Assembly: GCA_030530145.1 (NCBI GenBank)
Contig: JAUMVN010000016.1
Coordinates: 1-53,394, forward strand
Length of the DNA: 53,394 nucleotides
Reading direction: 5' to 3'
Source: Coriobacteriia bacterium
GTDB taxonomy: Bacteria > Actinomycetota > Coriobacteriia > Coriobacteriales > Atopobiaceae
Below the pieces are notes generated by a model. The model saw nothing but the letters and a program-made list of their open reading frames with translations. It made no database searches and was not told the origin of the DNA. Shown one piece after another: positions 8,126 through 16,080 of the stretch. Numbering within the stretch: position 1 is the first letter of the stretch; each line of letters opens with the position of its first letter. The position numbers and the translations under genes were made by a program.

Positions 8126-8407
8126 ATGGCAGTCAAGAAGATCATGTGCGCGTGTGGTTCCGGCCTGGGCTCCAGCCTGATGGTCGAGATGAACATCAAC
8201 GATGTCCTCAAGAAGCTTGGCAAGAGCGACATTCAGGTCGTCCACACCACCACTTCCGACGTTAAGCCTGGCGCGGCCGACCTCTTCGTCGTGGGTCGCG
8301 ACCTCGCGGACTTCGTCAAGGGTGTGCCCGAGGAGGATGTTGTCGTTCTGAACAACATCATCGACAAGGGCGAGCTCGAGCAGAAGCTTGCTCCCAAGCT
8401 TGGCTAA
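8126..8407 (+). CDS. PTS EIIB, lactose/cellobiose superfamily, UlaB-like
   Basis: Cytoplasmic phosphocysteine carrier that hands phosphate to the incoming sugar. 93 aa, typical for UlaB. The active cysteine is Cys10 in MCACGSGLGSSLMVEM, matching the family loop C-G-x-G-x-G-S-S. Third component of the EIIA/EIIC/EIIB set; separated from EIIC by a hairpin and followed by a strong terminator. Confidence 0.92.
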   Translation: MAVKKIMCACGSGLGSSLMVEMNINDVLKKLGKSDIQVVHTTTSDVKPGAADLFVVGRDLADFVKGVPEEDVVVLNNIIDKGELEQKLAPKLG

Positions 8408-8418
8408 ACCTGCTCTTT

Positions 8419-8450
8419 GAGCCCGTAAGCCATGCTTGCGGGCTCTTTTT
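8419..8450 (+). terminator. Rho-independent terminator after EIIB
   Basis: GAGCCCGTAAGC (8419-8430) pairs with GCTTGCGGGCTC (8434-8445), 12 bp with one G-U, loop of three bases, then TTTTT (8446-8450). The transketolase gene starts 30 bases later, so its expression must come from read-through or a promoter hidden here. Confidence 0.88.
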
Positions 8451-8480
8451 ATGCCGATTCTCGCGAAAGGAGCGCCGCAT

Positions 8481-9335
8481 ATGACGCCAAATGAACTTGC
8501 AAAAGCCGAGCTTCTGGCAACAAAGATTCGCCGAGACGTGCTTCGGATGCTCGAGCACGTCGGCTCAGGGCACCTGGGCGGGTCCATGTCGATCGTGGAG
8601 CTGCTGAGCGTCCTGTACAGCCACCGCCTTCACATCGACCCGAAGAACCCCCGCTGGGAGGGCCGTGACCGCGTTGTTCTTTCCAAGGGCCACGCTGGTC
8701 CCGCCTGGTATGCGGCTCTTGCCGAGACCGGCTTCTTTGATACCGAGAAGCTCCTTACCTTGAACGACGGCGGCACCATGCTGCCGTCCCACCCGGACCG
8801 TACCAAGACCCCCGGTGTCGACATGACCACGGGCTCCCTTGGCCAGGGCACCTCTGCCGCCGCGGGCATTGCGACTGGTCTGCGCATGAAGGGCTCCGAC
8901 CGCCACGTGTATCTGATCGTCGGCGACGGTGAGCTCAACGAGGGCCAGTGCTGGGAGGCCTTCGAGTTCATCGCGGGCAACCGGATGGACAACTGCATCA
9001 CCATCATTGACTGGAACAAGCGCCAGCTCGACGGCACGCTCGAGGAAATGCTCGACCCCTTCGACATCCCGGCAAAGATGAAGGCCTTCGGATTCGACGT
9101 CCAGGTTGTCAACGGCCAGGATATGCAGGCCCTCGATTCCGCGCTCGAGCGCGCCGAGGCCACCGAGGGCGCTGCCCCCTGCATTGTCATGGATACCGTC
9201 AAGGGCGCGGGCATCCCGTTCTTCGAGACGTATCCCGGCAACCACTCCGTCAAGTTCAGCGACCCTGCCGTTGCCAAGGCCGCGCATGAGGCGCTTGCCG
9301 AGTACGACGTCGTTATCGAGGGGAGTGAGGCGTAG
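8481..9335 (+). CDS. Transketolase, N-terminal (ThDP/pyrophosphate-binding) subunit, first copy
   Basis: N-terminal half of a split transketolase, 284 aa. ATG 8481 is chosen because GCGAAAGGAGCGCC precedes it; the open frame upstream overlaps the terminator. Landmarks are SGHLGGSMS, SKGHAGPAWYA, TGSLGQGTS and the ThDP motif GDGELNEGQCWEA at 148-160. It works with the next gene as a two-subunit enzyme moving a two-carbon ketol unit between sugar phosphates. A second, more canonical pair lies at 11976-13747; this copy is linked to the PTS genes and DeoC and may have its own donor. Confidence 0.92.
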   Translation: MTPNELAKAELLATKIRRDVLRMLEHVGSGHLGGSMSIVELLSVLYSHRLHIDPKNPRWEGRDRVVLSKGHAGPAWYAALAETGFFDTEKLLTLNDGGTMLPSHPDRTKTPGVDMTTGSLGQGTSAAAGIATGLRMKGSDRHVYLIVGDGELNEGQCWEAFEFIAGNRMDNCITIIDWNKRQLDGTLEEMLDPFDIPAKMKAFGFDVQVVNGQDMQALDSALERAEATEGAAPCIVMDTVKGAGIPFFETYPGNHSVKFSDPAVAKAAHEALAEYDVVIEGSEA

Positions 9336-10295
9336 ATGTTCACGCTTGCAAAAGATCGCAGCCAGAAGGGCAAGGAGCTCCGCGTTGTAATGGTGGAGTC
9401 CATCGAGGCGGCCATGGACGCCGACGACCGCGTTGTGGCGCTCGAGGCGGACCTCGGCGGGGCCAGTAAGTTCACGAATATCCAGAAGAGCCACCCCGAG
9501 CGCTTTGTCCAGTGCGGCATTGCCGAGGCGGACATGGTGGGCATCGCGGCGGGTCTTTCGGTCGAGGGCTTCCGTCCCTTCACGCACACGTTCGGCCCCT
9601 TCGCGACGCGCCGCTGCTTCGACCAGATCTTCCTTTCGGGCGCGTATGCGCACAACACGCTGAACATCTACGGCTCCGACCCCGGCTTCTGCGTGGGAAC
9701 CAACGGCGGCACCCACACGACTTGGGAGGACATGGCGCTCATGCGCTCCATCCCGGGCGCCGTGGTGTGCGACCCGGCCGATGAGACCCAGCTGCGCTGG
9801 ATCGTCTCCGAGTTCGCGGCGACCGAGGGCATCCACTATATCCGCGCCAACCGCAAGGACGTGCGCAACGTCTACGAGCCCGGCTCGACCTTCCAGATGG
9901 GCAAGGGCAACCTGCTCGTCCAGGGCTCCGACGTCCTTCTTGTTGCCTGCGGCCAGCTTGTGAGCGAGGCGCTCGATGCGGCCGAGGCGCTTGCCGAGCA
10001 GGGCGTTTCTTGCTCCGTCATCGACATGTTCTGCGTGAAGCCGCTTGACGAGGAGCTGCTGCTTTCCGAGGCCGCGGGAAAGAAGCTCGTCGTGACCTTC
10101 GAGAACCACGGCGTCATCGGCGGCCTGGGCGATGCCTGTGCTGCGGTACTTGCGGAGTCCGGTTGCGGCGTTCGCCTTATCCGCCACGGCGTGAAGGAGC
10201 GCTTCGGCCAGGTCGGCACGCCCGCGTGGTTGCAGAAGGACTTCCACCTTACCGCCGAAGACCTGGTGAATACCGTCAAGGAGGGCTTGGCATGA
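9336..10295 (+). CDS. Transketolase, C-terminal subunit, first copy
   Basis: C-terminal half of the split transketolase, 319 aa, starting immediately after the stop of the N-terminal subunit behind GGGAGTGAGG. The pyrimidine-binding domain has [18 protein letters not shown] with the conserved Glu that activates ThDP, and the C-terminal domain has [11 protein letters not shown] and [13 protein letters not shown]. Its last bases overlap the start of deoC (ATGA), so translation of the two is probably coupled. Confidence 0.92.
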   Translation: MFTLAKDRSQKGKELRVVMVESIEAAMDADDRVVALEADLGGASKFTNIQKSHPERFVQCGIAEADMVGIAAGLSVEGFRPFTHTFGPFATRRCFDQIFLSGAYAHNTLNIYGSDPGFCVGTNGGTHTTWEDMALMRSIPGAVVCDPADETQLRWIVSEFAATEGIHYIRANRKDVRNVYEPGSTFQMGKGNLLVQGSDVLLVACGQLVSEALDAAEALAEQGVSCSVIDMFCVKPLDEELLLSEAAGKKLVVTFENHGVIGGLGDACAAVLAESGCGVRLIRHGVKERFGQVGTPAWLQKDFHLTAEDLVNTVKEGLA

Positions 10296-10939
10296 GCCTG
10301 AACAAGTACATCGACCACACCATCCTCAAGGCCAACGCCACGCGCGCACAGGTGGAGAAGCTCTGCGACGAGGCGGCGGAGCACGGGTTCGCCTCCGTGT
10401 GCGTCAACTCCTGCTGGGTGCCGCTGTGCGCCGAGCGGCTTGCGGGCACGGGCGTCAACGTGTGCACCGTGATCGGCTTCCCCTTGGGCGCCATGTCGAC
10501 GGCGGGCAAGGCCGCCGAGGCGGCTGCGGCCGTCGCCGACGGCGCCGATGAGCTTGACATGGTCATCAACGTCGGCTGGCTCGTGGCGGGGGAGGACGAC
10601 CTCGTGCGCGACGACATCGCCGCCGTCGTTGCCGCCGCCAAGGGCCGCTGTGTCAAGGTCATCATCGAGACCTGCCTGCTCGACGACGAGCAGAAAGTCC
10701 GTGCGTGCGAGCTCTCCGCCGAGGCGGGGGCGACCTTCGTCAAGACGAGCACGGGCTTCTCGACCGGCGGCGCGACCGTGCACGACGTTGAGCTCATGGC
10801 AAAGACGGTCGCCGGCCGCTGCAAGGTCAAGGCCTCCGGCGGCGTTCACAACGCCACCGAGGCGCAGGCCATGATCGACGCCGGCGCCGACCGCATCGGC
10901 ACATCCAGCGGGATTGCGATCGTTTCTGAGTCGGAATGA
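10292..10939 (+). CDS. deoC: Deoxyribose-phosphate aldolase
   Basis: Class I aldolase converting 2-deoxyribose 5-phosphate to acetaldehyde and glyceraldehyde 3-phosphate. 215 aa, normal for DeoC. Catalytic residues are visible: Asp89 in ADELDMVIN, Schiff-base Lys151 in TFVKTSTGF and Lys180 in KVKASGGV. The ATG at 10292 overlaps the transketolase stop. Its coupling to a PTS and a transketolase rather than to nucleoside phosphorylase genes suggests a role for the imported sugar, perhaps with a DERA-like but different substrate. Confidence 0.93.
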   Translation: MSLNKYIDHTILKANATRAQVEKLCDEAAEHGFASVCVNSCWVPLCAERLAGTGVNVCTVIGFPLGAMSTAGKAAEAAAAVADGADELDMVINVGWLVAGEDDLVRDDIAAVVAAAKGRCVKVIIETCLLDDEQKVRACELSAEAGATFVKTSTGFSTGGATVHDVELMAKTVAGRCKVKASGGVHNATEAQAMIDAGADRIGTSSGIAIVSESE

Positions 10940-10965
10940 AAGGTGCTCGCTTAACCGCGCAAAAC

Positions 10966-10988
10966 GTTCGAACAATTCGAAATGTTCG
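10966..10988. promoter_or_regulatory. Nested palindromic operator upstream of transaldolase
   Basis: GTTCGAAC (10966-10973) is a perfect palindrome. The overlapping 20-mer at 10969-10988 (CGAACA, eight bases, TGTTCG, with TTCGAA in the centre) is palindromic at 18 of 20 positions. It lies in the 203-base gap between deoC and the transaldolase gene, a natural place for a repressor site. The regulator is unknown. Confidence 0.5.
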
Positions 10989-11142
10989 CAGGTAATCGTT
11001 GTAATTGCGACCGTTCGCGGGAAAAGTTCAGTACTTAAAGAGACGTTACGGTCCCATGCCTTTGCAGGTGGTATCTTCAATTGCAGACAAGGGGGTGGCG
11101 GGAGGCTGCCCCAAGGGTTGAATTCCAAACGAAGGGGGAAAC

Positions 11143-11826
11143 ATGAAGTTCTTCATCGACACCGCCGACATCGACGAGATCAAGGAGGCCATGAGCTGGG
11201 GCTGCCTGGCCGGCGTCACCACCAACCCGTCGCTGTACGCCCGCACCGGCGGCAAGCTCGCCGACTTCGAGGGCCACATGGTCAAGATCGCCGAGATTTG
11301 CGAGGGCCTGCCCGTCTCCGCCGAGTCCCAGGCAAAGACCACCATGGGCATGATCGAGGAGGGCCGCCACCTGGCCTCCCTTGCCCCGAACATCGTCGTT
11401 AAGCTCCCCATCTGCGCCGAGTCCCTGGCCGCCACCCACACGCTGGCCGCCGAGGGCGTCCGCATCAACATGACGCTCATCTTCAGCGCCCCGCAGGCAC
11501 TTCTTGCCGCCAACGCAGGCGCCCGCTACGTGAGCCCCTTCGTCGGCCGCTTCGATGACATCGGAGAGGACGGCATCTCCGAGCTCGCCAACGTGGTCAC
11601 CTGCATCCAGAACTACGACTGGACCGGCAAGAACGTCGACGACCAGGTCGAGATCATCACCGCCTCCGTGCGCACCCCGAACCACGTGACCCAGGCCGCT
11701 CTCATGGGCGCCGACATCGCCACCGTCCCGTTCGGCGCGCTCAAGAAGTGCCTCAAGCACCCCCTGACCGACCAGGGCATGGCTTCCTTCGACGCCGACT
11801 GGGCCAAGGTCGTCGCCGCCCAGTAA
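11143..11826 (+). CDS. Transaldolase/fructose-6-phosphate aldolase family protein
   Basis: 227 aa, the short TalC/FSA class. Asp6 (FFIDTAD), VTTNPSL and the Schiff-base Lys87 in NIVVKLPIC are present, with GARYVSPFVGR and the C-terminal lid LTDQGMASFDADW. It transfers dihydroxyacetone units between sugar phosphates or cleaves fructose 6-phosphate; the family cannot be split further by eye. ATG 11143 follows GAAGGGGGAAAC. With the transketolase pair just downstream it supplies the non-oxidative pentose phosphate pathway. Confidence 0.9.
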   Translation: MKFFIDTADIDEIKEAMSWGCLAGVTTNPSLYARTGGKLADFEGHMVKIAEICEGLPVSAESQAKTTMGMIEEGRHLASLAPNIVVKLPICAESLAATHTLAAEGVRINMTLIFSAPQALLAANAGARYVSPFVGRFDDIGEDGISELANVVTCIQNYDWTGKNVDDQVEIITASVRTPNHVTQAALMGADIATVPFGALKKCLKHPLTDQGMASFDADWAKVVAAQ

Positions 11827-11900
11827 CGACGCTAGGTAGACGGCGGACAAAACCGATGCCTGTCGTTTAGTGGTGAAGTAAAGTAATTTACTTGAATCTG

Positions 11901-11928
11901 CCGCGGCGGCGTTTAGGCGCCGCCGCGG
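11901..11928. terminator. Perfect GC hairpin upstream of second transketolase
   Basis: CCGCGGCGGCG (11901-11911) pairs perfectly with CGCCGCCGCGG (11918-11928) around a six-base loop. No T tract follows, so it may be a transcript-end stabiliser for the transaldolase mRNA or a leader structure. Just before it, AAGTAATTTACTT (11881-11893) is a 13-base palindrome. Confidence 0.45.
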
Positions 11929-11936
11929 TGCTAAGT

Positions 11937-11951
11937 TTGAAAGCGCTTCAA
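11937..11951. promoter_or_regulatory. cre/LacI-family-like operator before transketolase
   Basis: TTGAAAGCGCTTCAA at 11937-11951 is one base short of a perfect palindrome and resembles catabolite-responsive or LacI-family sites with a central GCGC/CG. It lies 24 bases before the ATG at 11976. The related perfect palindrome TGAAGCGCTTCA occurs at 18275-18286. Confidence 0.5.
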
Positions 11952-11975
11952 TCACACCGAGCTCAAGGAGGCACT

Positions 11976-12806
11976 ATGACCGACCAGGAGCTGGCTCGCG
12001 TCGCGAACGAGGTCCGTCGCGGCATCGTCACCGGCGTCCACGCCGCCAAGGCGGGCCACCCCGGCGGGTCGCTGTCCATCGCGGACATCCTGACCTACCT
12101 GTACTTTGAGGACATGAACGTCGACCCGGCCGACCCCCGCAAGGCCGACCGCGACCGCCTCGTCCTCTCCAAGGGCCACGCGGCCCCCGCGCTCTACTCC
12201 GTCCTCGCGAGCCGCGGGTTCTTCCCCGTCGAGGAGCTCGAGACGCTGCGCCACATCGGCAGCCGCCTGCAGGGCCACCCGAACATGAATGACACCCCGG
12301 GCGTCGACATGTCCACCGGCTCGCTCGGCCAGGGCATCAGCGCCGCCGTGGGCATGGCGCTCGCCGCCAAGCACTGGCACGAGGGCTGGCGCACCTACGC
12401 CGTCCTCGGTGACGGCGAGATCCAGGAGGGCCAGGTGTGGGAGGCCGCGATGTTCGCGGGCAACCAGCGCCTCGACAACCTCTGCCTCGTCGTGGACCAC
12501 AACCGCCTGCAGATCGACGGCTCGAACGAGGAGGTCAACTCCCCGATGCCCATCGCCGACAAGTTCCGCGCGTTCAAGTTCAACGTGATCGAGGTCGCCG
12601 ACGGCAACGACATGGCCCAGGTCCGCGAGGCCTTCCAGGCCGCCCGCGCCCACAAGGGCGAGCCCACCTGCATCGTGGCCGAGACCATTAAGGGCAAGGG
12701 CGTCTCGTTCATGGAGGACCAGGTCGGCTGGCACGGCAAGGCCCCCGACGACGAGCAGTACGCGCAGGCGATGGCCGAGCTCGAGGCCGCCGGGAAGGAG
12801 CTCTAA
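11976..12806 (+). CDS. Transketolase, N-terminal subunit, second copy
   Basis: 276 aa N-terminal subunit of a split transketolase. ATG 11976 follows CTCAAGGAGGCACT. Landmarks: AGHPGGSLS, SKGHAAPALYS, STGSLGQGIS and GDGEIQEGQVWEA for ThDP/metal binding. It overlaps the C-terminal subunit gene by one base (TAATG). The motifs are closer to the standard transketolase consensus than in the copy at 8481, so this is probably the housekeeping enzyme. Confidence 0.93.
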   Translation: MTDQELARVANEVRRGIVTGVHAAKAGHPGGSLSIADILTYLYFEDMNVDPADPRKADRDRLVLSKGHAAPALYSVLASRGFFPVEELETLRHIGSRLQGHPNMNDTPGVDMSTGSLGQGISAAVGMALAAKHWHEGWRTYAVLGDGEIQEGQVWEAAMFAGNQRLDNLCLVVDHNRLQIDGSNEEVNSPMPIADKFRAFKFNVIEVADGNDMAQVREAFQAARAHKGEPTCIVAETIKGKGVSFMEDQVGWHGKAPDDEQYAQAMAELEAAGKEL

Positions 12807-13747
12807 TGGCAGATATCAAGAAGGTCGCGACCCGCGCCAGCTATGGCGAGGAGCTTGTGGCGCTCGGCGCCGAGCGCGACGACTTCGTGGTCCTGGACGC
12901 GGATCTTGCCGCGGCCACGCAGACCGGCAAGTTCAAGGCCGCCTACCCCGAGCGGTTCTATGACGCCGGTATCGCCGAGGCAAACATGGTCGGCATCGCG
13001 GCCGGCATCGCCACCACGGGCAAGAAGGTCTTCTGCTCCACGTTCGCCATGTTCGCCGCCGGCCGCGCGTTCGAGCAGGTCCGCAACTCCATCGGCTACC
13101 CGCACCTCAACGTGAACATCTGCGCCACGCACGCCGGCATCTCGGTCGGCGAGGACGGCGCGACCCACCAGTGCAACGAGGACATCGCCCTCATGCGCTC
13201 CATCCCCGGCATGACCGTGATCGTCCCCGCCGACGACACCGAGGCCCGCGCCGCCGTGCGCGCCGCCCTCGACTTCGACGGCCCCGTCTACATGCGCCTC
13301 GGCCGCCTCGCCGTGCCTGTGTTCAACGATCCCGACACCTATGAGTTCGAGATCGGCAAGGGCATCGTCGTCCGCGAGGGCTCCGACGTGACCATCGTGG
13401 CAACCGGCCTTATGGTCGCTGCCGCGCTCGAGGCCGCCGAGTCCCTCGCCGCCAAGGGCGTCGACGCCGAGGTCATCAACATCCACACGGTGAAGCCGCT
13501 CGACGAGGAGCTCGTCCGCGCCTCCGCCCACAAGACCGGCCGCGTCGTCACCTGCGAGGAGCACTCCGTCATCGGCGGCCTCGGCGACGCCGTGCTCGCG
13601 GCCCTGGCGGCCGACCCGGTGCCTGTGCGCAAGGTCGGCGTCAACGACGTCTTCGGCGAGTCCGGCCCGGCTGTCGACCTGCTGGCCAAGTCCGGCCTCG
13701 ACGCCGCCGGCGTCGAGCGCCAGGTCCTGGACTTCCTGGGCAAGTAG
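12806..13747 (+). CDS. Transketolase, C-terminal subunit, second copy
   Basis: 313 aa partner of the preceding gene. The pyrimidine-binding domain contains RFYDAGIAEANMVGIAAG with the conserved Glu, then CATHAGISVGEDGATHQ, and the C-terminal domain has [12 protein letters not shown] and [14 protein letters not shown] weak hairpin (CCTCCC 13798-13803, GGGAGG 13820-13825) followed by TTCTGCTTT may end the transcript. Confidence 0.93.
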   Translation: MADIKKVATRASYGEELVALGAERDDFVVLDADLAAATQTGKFKAAYPERFYDAGIAEANMVGIAAGIATTGKKVFCSTFAMFAAGRAFEQVRNSIGYPHLNVNICATHAGISVGEDGATHQCNEDIALMRSIPGMTVIVPADDTEARAAVRAALDFDGPVYMRLGRLAVPVFNDPDTYEFEIGKGIVVREGSDVTIVATGLMVAAALEAAESLAAKGVDAEVINIHTVKPLDEELVRASAHKTGRVVTCEEHSVIGGLGDAVLAALAADPVPVRKVGVNDVFGESGPAVDLLAKSGLDAAGVERQVLDFLGK

Positions 13748-13877
13748 GCCGAGCCGCCCGGCGGCCGAACGCCCTTCTTGCCACATGATCTTTCGAGCCT
13801 CCCTGCGCGTTTCTGTGTGGGGAGGTTCTGCTTTATCGAGCGTACTTTTGCGACGAAATAGGCGGGAGCTGGGGTTT

Positions 13878-13886
13878 TGCTAAACT
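13878..13886 (+). promoter_or_regulatory. Extended -10 promoter for ftsE
   Basis: TGCTAAACT at 13878-13886 fits an extended -10 (TGn plus TAAACT) 45 bases before the ftsE start. No clear -35 is visible, as is usual for extended -10 promoters. Confidence 0.45.
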
Positions 13887-13931
13887 AAGGACCGCATCTG
13901 TCCGCTGTGAGCAAAAGGAAAAGGAGCTTTC

Positions 13932-14951
13932 GTGGCCAATCACTTTCGCAGCACTGAGCGACAGGAGTCGGACGGCGAAGACACGATCTTCGAGCCCGAG
14001 CCGACTATGGCAGCCGTAGCGCCGCAGGTCATCGATGACGCCGAGGTCGACGCCATTCTGTATCCCGGGTCCGTCCCGACGTCCGCCGCGCCCGCGGTCG
14101 ACGTTCTCGACGCAGCCGCTGACGAGGACCTCGCTGTGCACGCCGTTACCGCATCCGAGCCTGCTGACCCCACCAGCCAGCCGGGCTTCACGAGCGTCTT
14201 CGCGCCCCTCGCGGGCAACGACTCTCCTGCGGTTTCGCGCACCGGTACGCCGACCGTGTCGTTCAAAAACGTGTCACTCATCTACCCGGCCCAGCCCAAC
14301 AAGCCCGCTCTCGACGACGTCAGCCTCGACGTGTACCCCGGCGAGTTCGTCTTTGTCGTCGGCCACTCGGGGTCCGGCAAGTCCTCGCTTCTGCGCCTCA
14401 TCACGCGCGAGCTTAAGGCCACCCACGGTCAGGTGATCGTCGGCGGCCAGGACCTGACCAAGATGCGCAACAAGAAGGTCCCGTACCTCCGCCGCCAGAT
14501 CGGCACCGTCTACCAGGACTTCAAGCTCCTGCCGAACAAGACGGTCTATGAGAACGTCGCCTTCGCCCTCGAGTGCATCGGCAAACCCCGCTCGGTCATC
14601 AAGGCCCAGGTTCCCGAGGTGCTTCGCCTCGTCGGCCTCGCTGAGCGCATGGACCACTTCCCCGACCAGCTCTCCGGTGGCGAGCAGCAGCGCGTCTCCG
14701 TTGCCCGCGCCATGGTCAACCGCCCGCCGCTTCTGGTGTGCGACGAGCCTACCGGCAACCTCGACCCGGCCATCTCGCTGGGCATCATGAAGCTGCTGGA
14801 CCGAATCAACCGCGCCGGCACCACCATCGTCATGGCCACGCACGACCGTGAGATGGTCGACTCCATGCGCAAGCGCGTCATCGCCCTGGAGGCCGGCCAC
14901 GTGGTCCGCGACCAGGAGAAGGGAGGCTACGGCTACTATGGCGCCCTCTAA
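13932..14951 (+). CDS. ftsE: Cell-division ABC transporter ATPase FtsE with long N-terminal extension
   Basis: ATPase of the FtsEX complex, which couples septal peptidoglycan hydrolysis to division at the inner membrane. Walker A GHSGSGKS at 144-151, signature LSGGEQQR at 247-254, Walker B LLVCDEPTGNLD. The ATPase starts near residue 108 (TVSFKNVSLIYP); the first 107 residues are an acidic, Ala/Pro-rich low-complexity extension not found in the usual 225-230 aa FtsE. GTG 13932 follows AAAAGGAGCTTTC. Overlaps ftsX by 14 bases. Identity is clear from the downstream ftsX. Confidence 0.94.
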   Translation: MANHFRSTERQESDGEDTIFEPEPTMAAVAPQVIDDAEVDAILYPGSVPTSAAPAVDVLDAAADEDLAVHAVTASEPADPTSQPGFTSVFAPLAGNDSPAVSRTGTPTVSFKNVSLIYPAQPNKPALDDVSLDVYPGEFVFVVGHSGSGKSSLLRLITRELKATHGQVIVGGQDLTKMRNKKVPYLRRQIGTVYQDFKLLPNKTVYENVAFALECIGKPRSVIKAQVPEVLRLVGLAERMDHFPDQLSGGEQQRVSVARAMVNRPPLLVCDEPTGNLDPAISLGIMKLLDRINRAGTTIVMATHDREMVDSMRKRVIALEAGHVVRDQEKGGYGYYGAL

Positions 14952-15864
14952 CATCGGCTATTCGTTCCGCGAGGTCGGACAGCACTTCCGCCGCAACTGG
15001 ACCACCGTCCTCGGCGCGATCGTGACTATCTTCCTCTCGCTCTTCATCATCGGCGTCTTCGTGCTCGGCTCCGCGCTGATCAACAACATGATCGGCTCCG
15101 TCGAGGACGAGGTCACCATCCAGGCGTTTCTTTCCGACGACGCGACCGACGAGCAGATCCAGGCCTTCGCCACCAAGGTCCAGGGCTGGGACAACGTCGA
15201 GAGCGTGACCGTCCGCACCAAGGAAGAGGCCCTCGAGCAGTACCAGAACCAGATGTCCAACCGCAACGCGAGCGACGCCATCACCGCTCTTGACGGCGAG
15301 AACCCGCTGCCCGCCTCGCTGGTCATCAAGCTCGACGACCCGCAGCAGGTCGAGTCCACCGCGAACAAGATCGTCAGCGACTCCGACTTCGTCGCCATCT
15401 GCGACTCCAAGGACAGCCCGTCCTCCGACGTCAACTACGGCCGCGAGACGGTTGAGAAGCTCTTCAGCGTCACGAGCTACATCCGCGTCGCCGCGATCGT
15501 GCTCGTTGCGCTTCTCACCTTCGTCGCGTTCGTGTTCATCAACAACACGATTCGCCTGGCCATCACGGCCCGCCGCCGCGAGATCGGCATCATGCGCCTG
15601 GTCGGCGCCTCGAACGGCTTCATCAAGGGGCCCTTCATCCTGGAGGGCACGCTCGAGGCCATCATCGGCGCCGTGCTCGCCATCGTGGTGCTCGTCGCCG
15701 GCATGAACGTGCTGCTGCCCAAGCTGTCTTCCAGCATGCAGTTCCTTTCGTTCAACATCTCGTCCCACACGATGATCGCCTGCTCGGCGGGGCTTCTTGC
15801 CATCGGCGTCCTCATCGGCTGGTTCGGCTCGGCCATCGCCATGCGCCGCTACCTCAAGGTCTAG
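14938..15864 (+). CDS. ftsX: Cell-division permease-like protein FtsX
   Basis: 308 aa membrane partner of FtsE. The first helix (about residues 23-46) is followed by an extracellular domain with the FtsX fold (EVTIQAFLSDDATDEQIQ, KTKEEALEQYQNQM-like region) and three further helices in the C-terminal half around the FtsX motif RLVGASNGFIKGPFILEG. ATG 14938 (MAPSNIGYSFREVG) is preferred to earlier in-frame codons, which lie within ftsE; GGGAGG precedes it. A terminator at 15892 follows. Confidence 0.94.
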   Translation: MAPSNIGYSFREVGQHFRRNWTTVLGAIVTIFLSLFIIGVFVLGSALINNMIGSVEDEVTIQAFLSDDATDEQIQAFATKVQGWDNVESVTVRTKEEALEQYQNQMSNRNASDAITALDGENPLPASLVIKLDDPQQVESTANKIVSDSDFVAICDSKDSPSSDVNYGRETVEKLFSVTSYIRVAAIVLVALLTFVAFVFINNTIRLAITARRREIGIMRLVGASNGFIKGPFILEGTLEAIIGAVLAIVVLVAGMNVLLPKLSSSMQFLSFNISSHTMIACSAGLLAIGVLIGWFGSAIAMRRYLKV

Positions 15865-15891
15865 CGCCGCGGTAAGCATCCGGCAAGAAAC

Positions 15892-15929
15892 GAACGGGGG
15901 TGTCGCGAGCGCGGCGCCCCCGTTCTATT
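15892..15929 (+). terminator. Terminator after ftsEX
   Basis: GAACGGGGG (15892-15900) pairs with CCCCCGTTC (15917-15925), a perfect 9-bp stem with further GC pairing in the loop, then TATTATTT. Confidence 0.75.
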
Positions 15930-16080
15930 ATTTGGGGGCAGGTTGTGTCCCGCAGCCGTTCGGGAACGGGTTGAAGCCCGCGCCCCGCGACCGGGCCCTG
16001 CGCCCCGCCCCCCGCCCGCATCCTGCGCCCGTGCCCCCGCACCGCGCCCTGCCCCCGCGCCAACGAAGAGGAGAGAAACG

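Noticed and set aside
10966-10988. LexA/SOS box
   Set aside because: The Gram-positive LexA box needs CGAAC and GTTCG four bases apart; here the arms are ten apart and the genes are metabolic.
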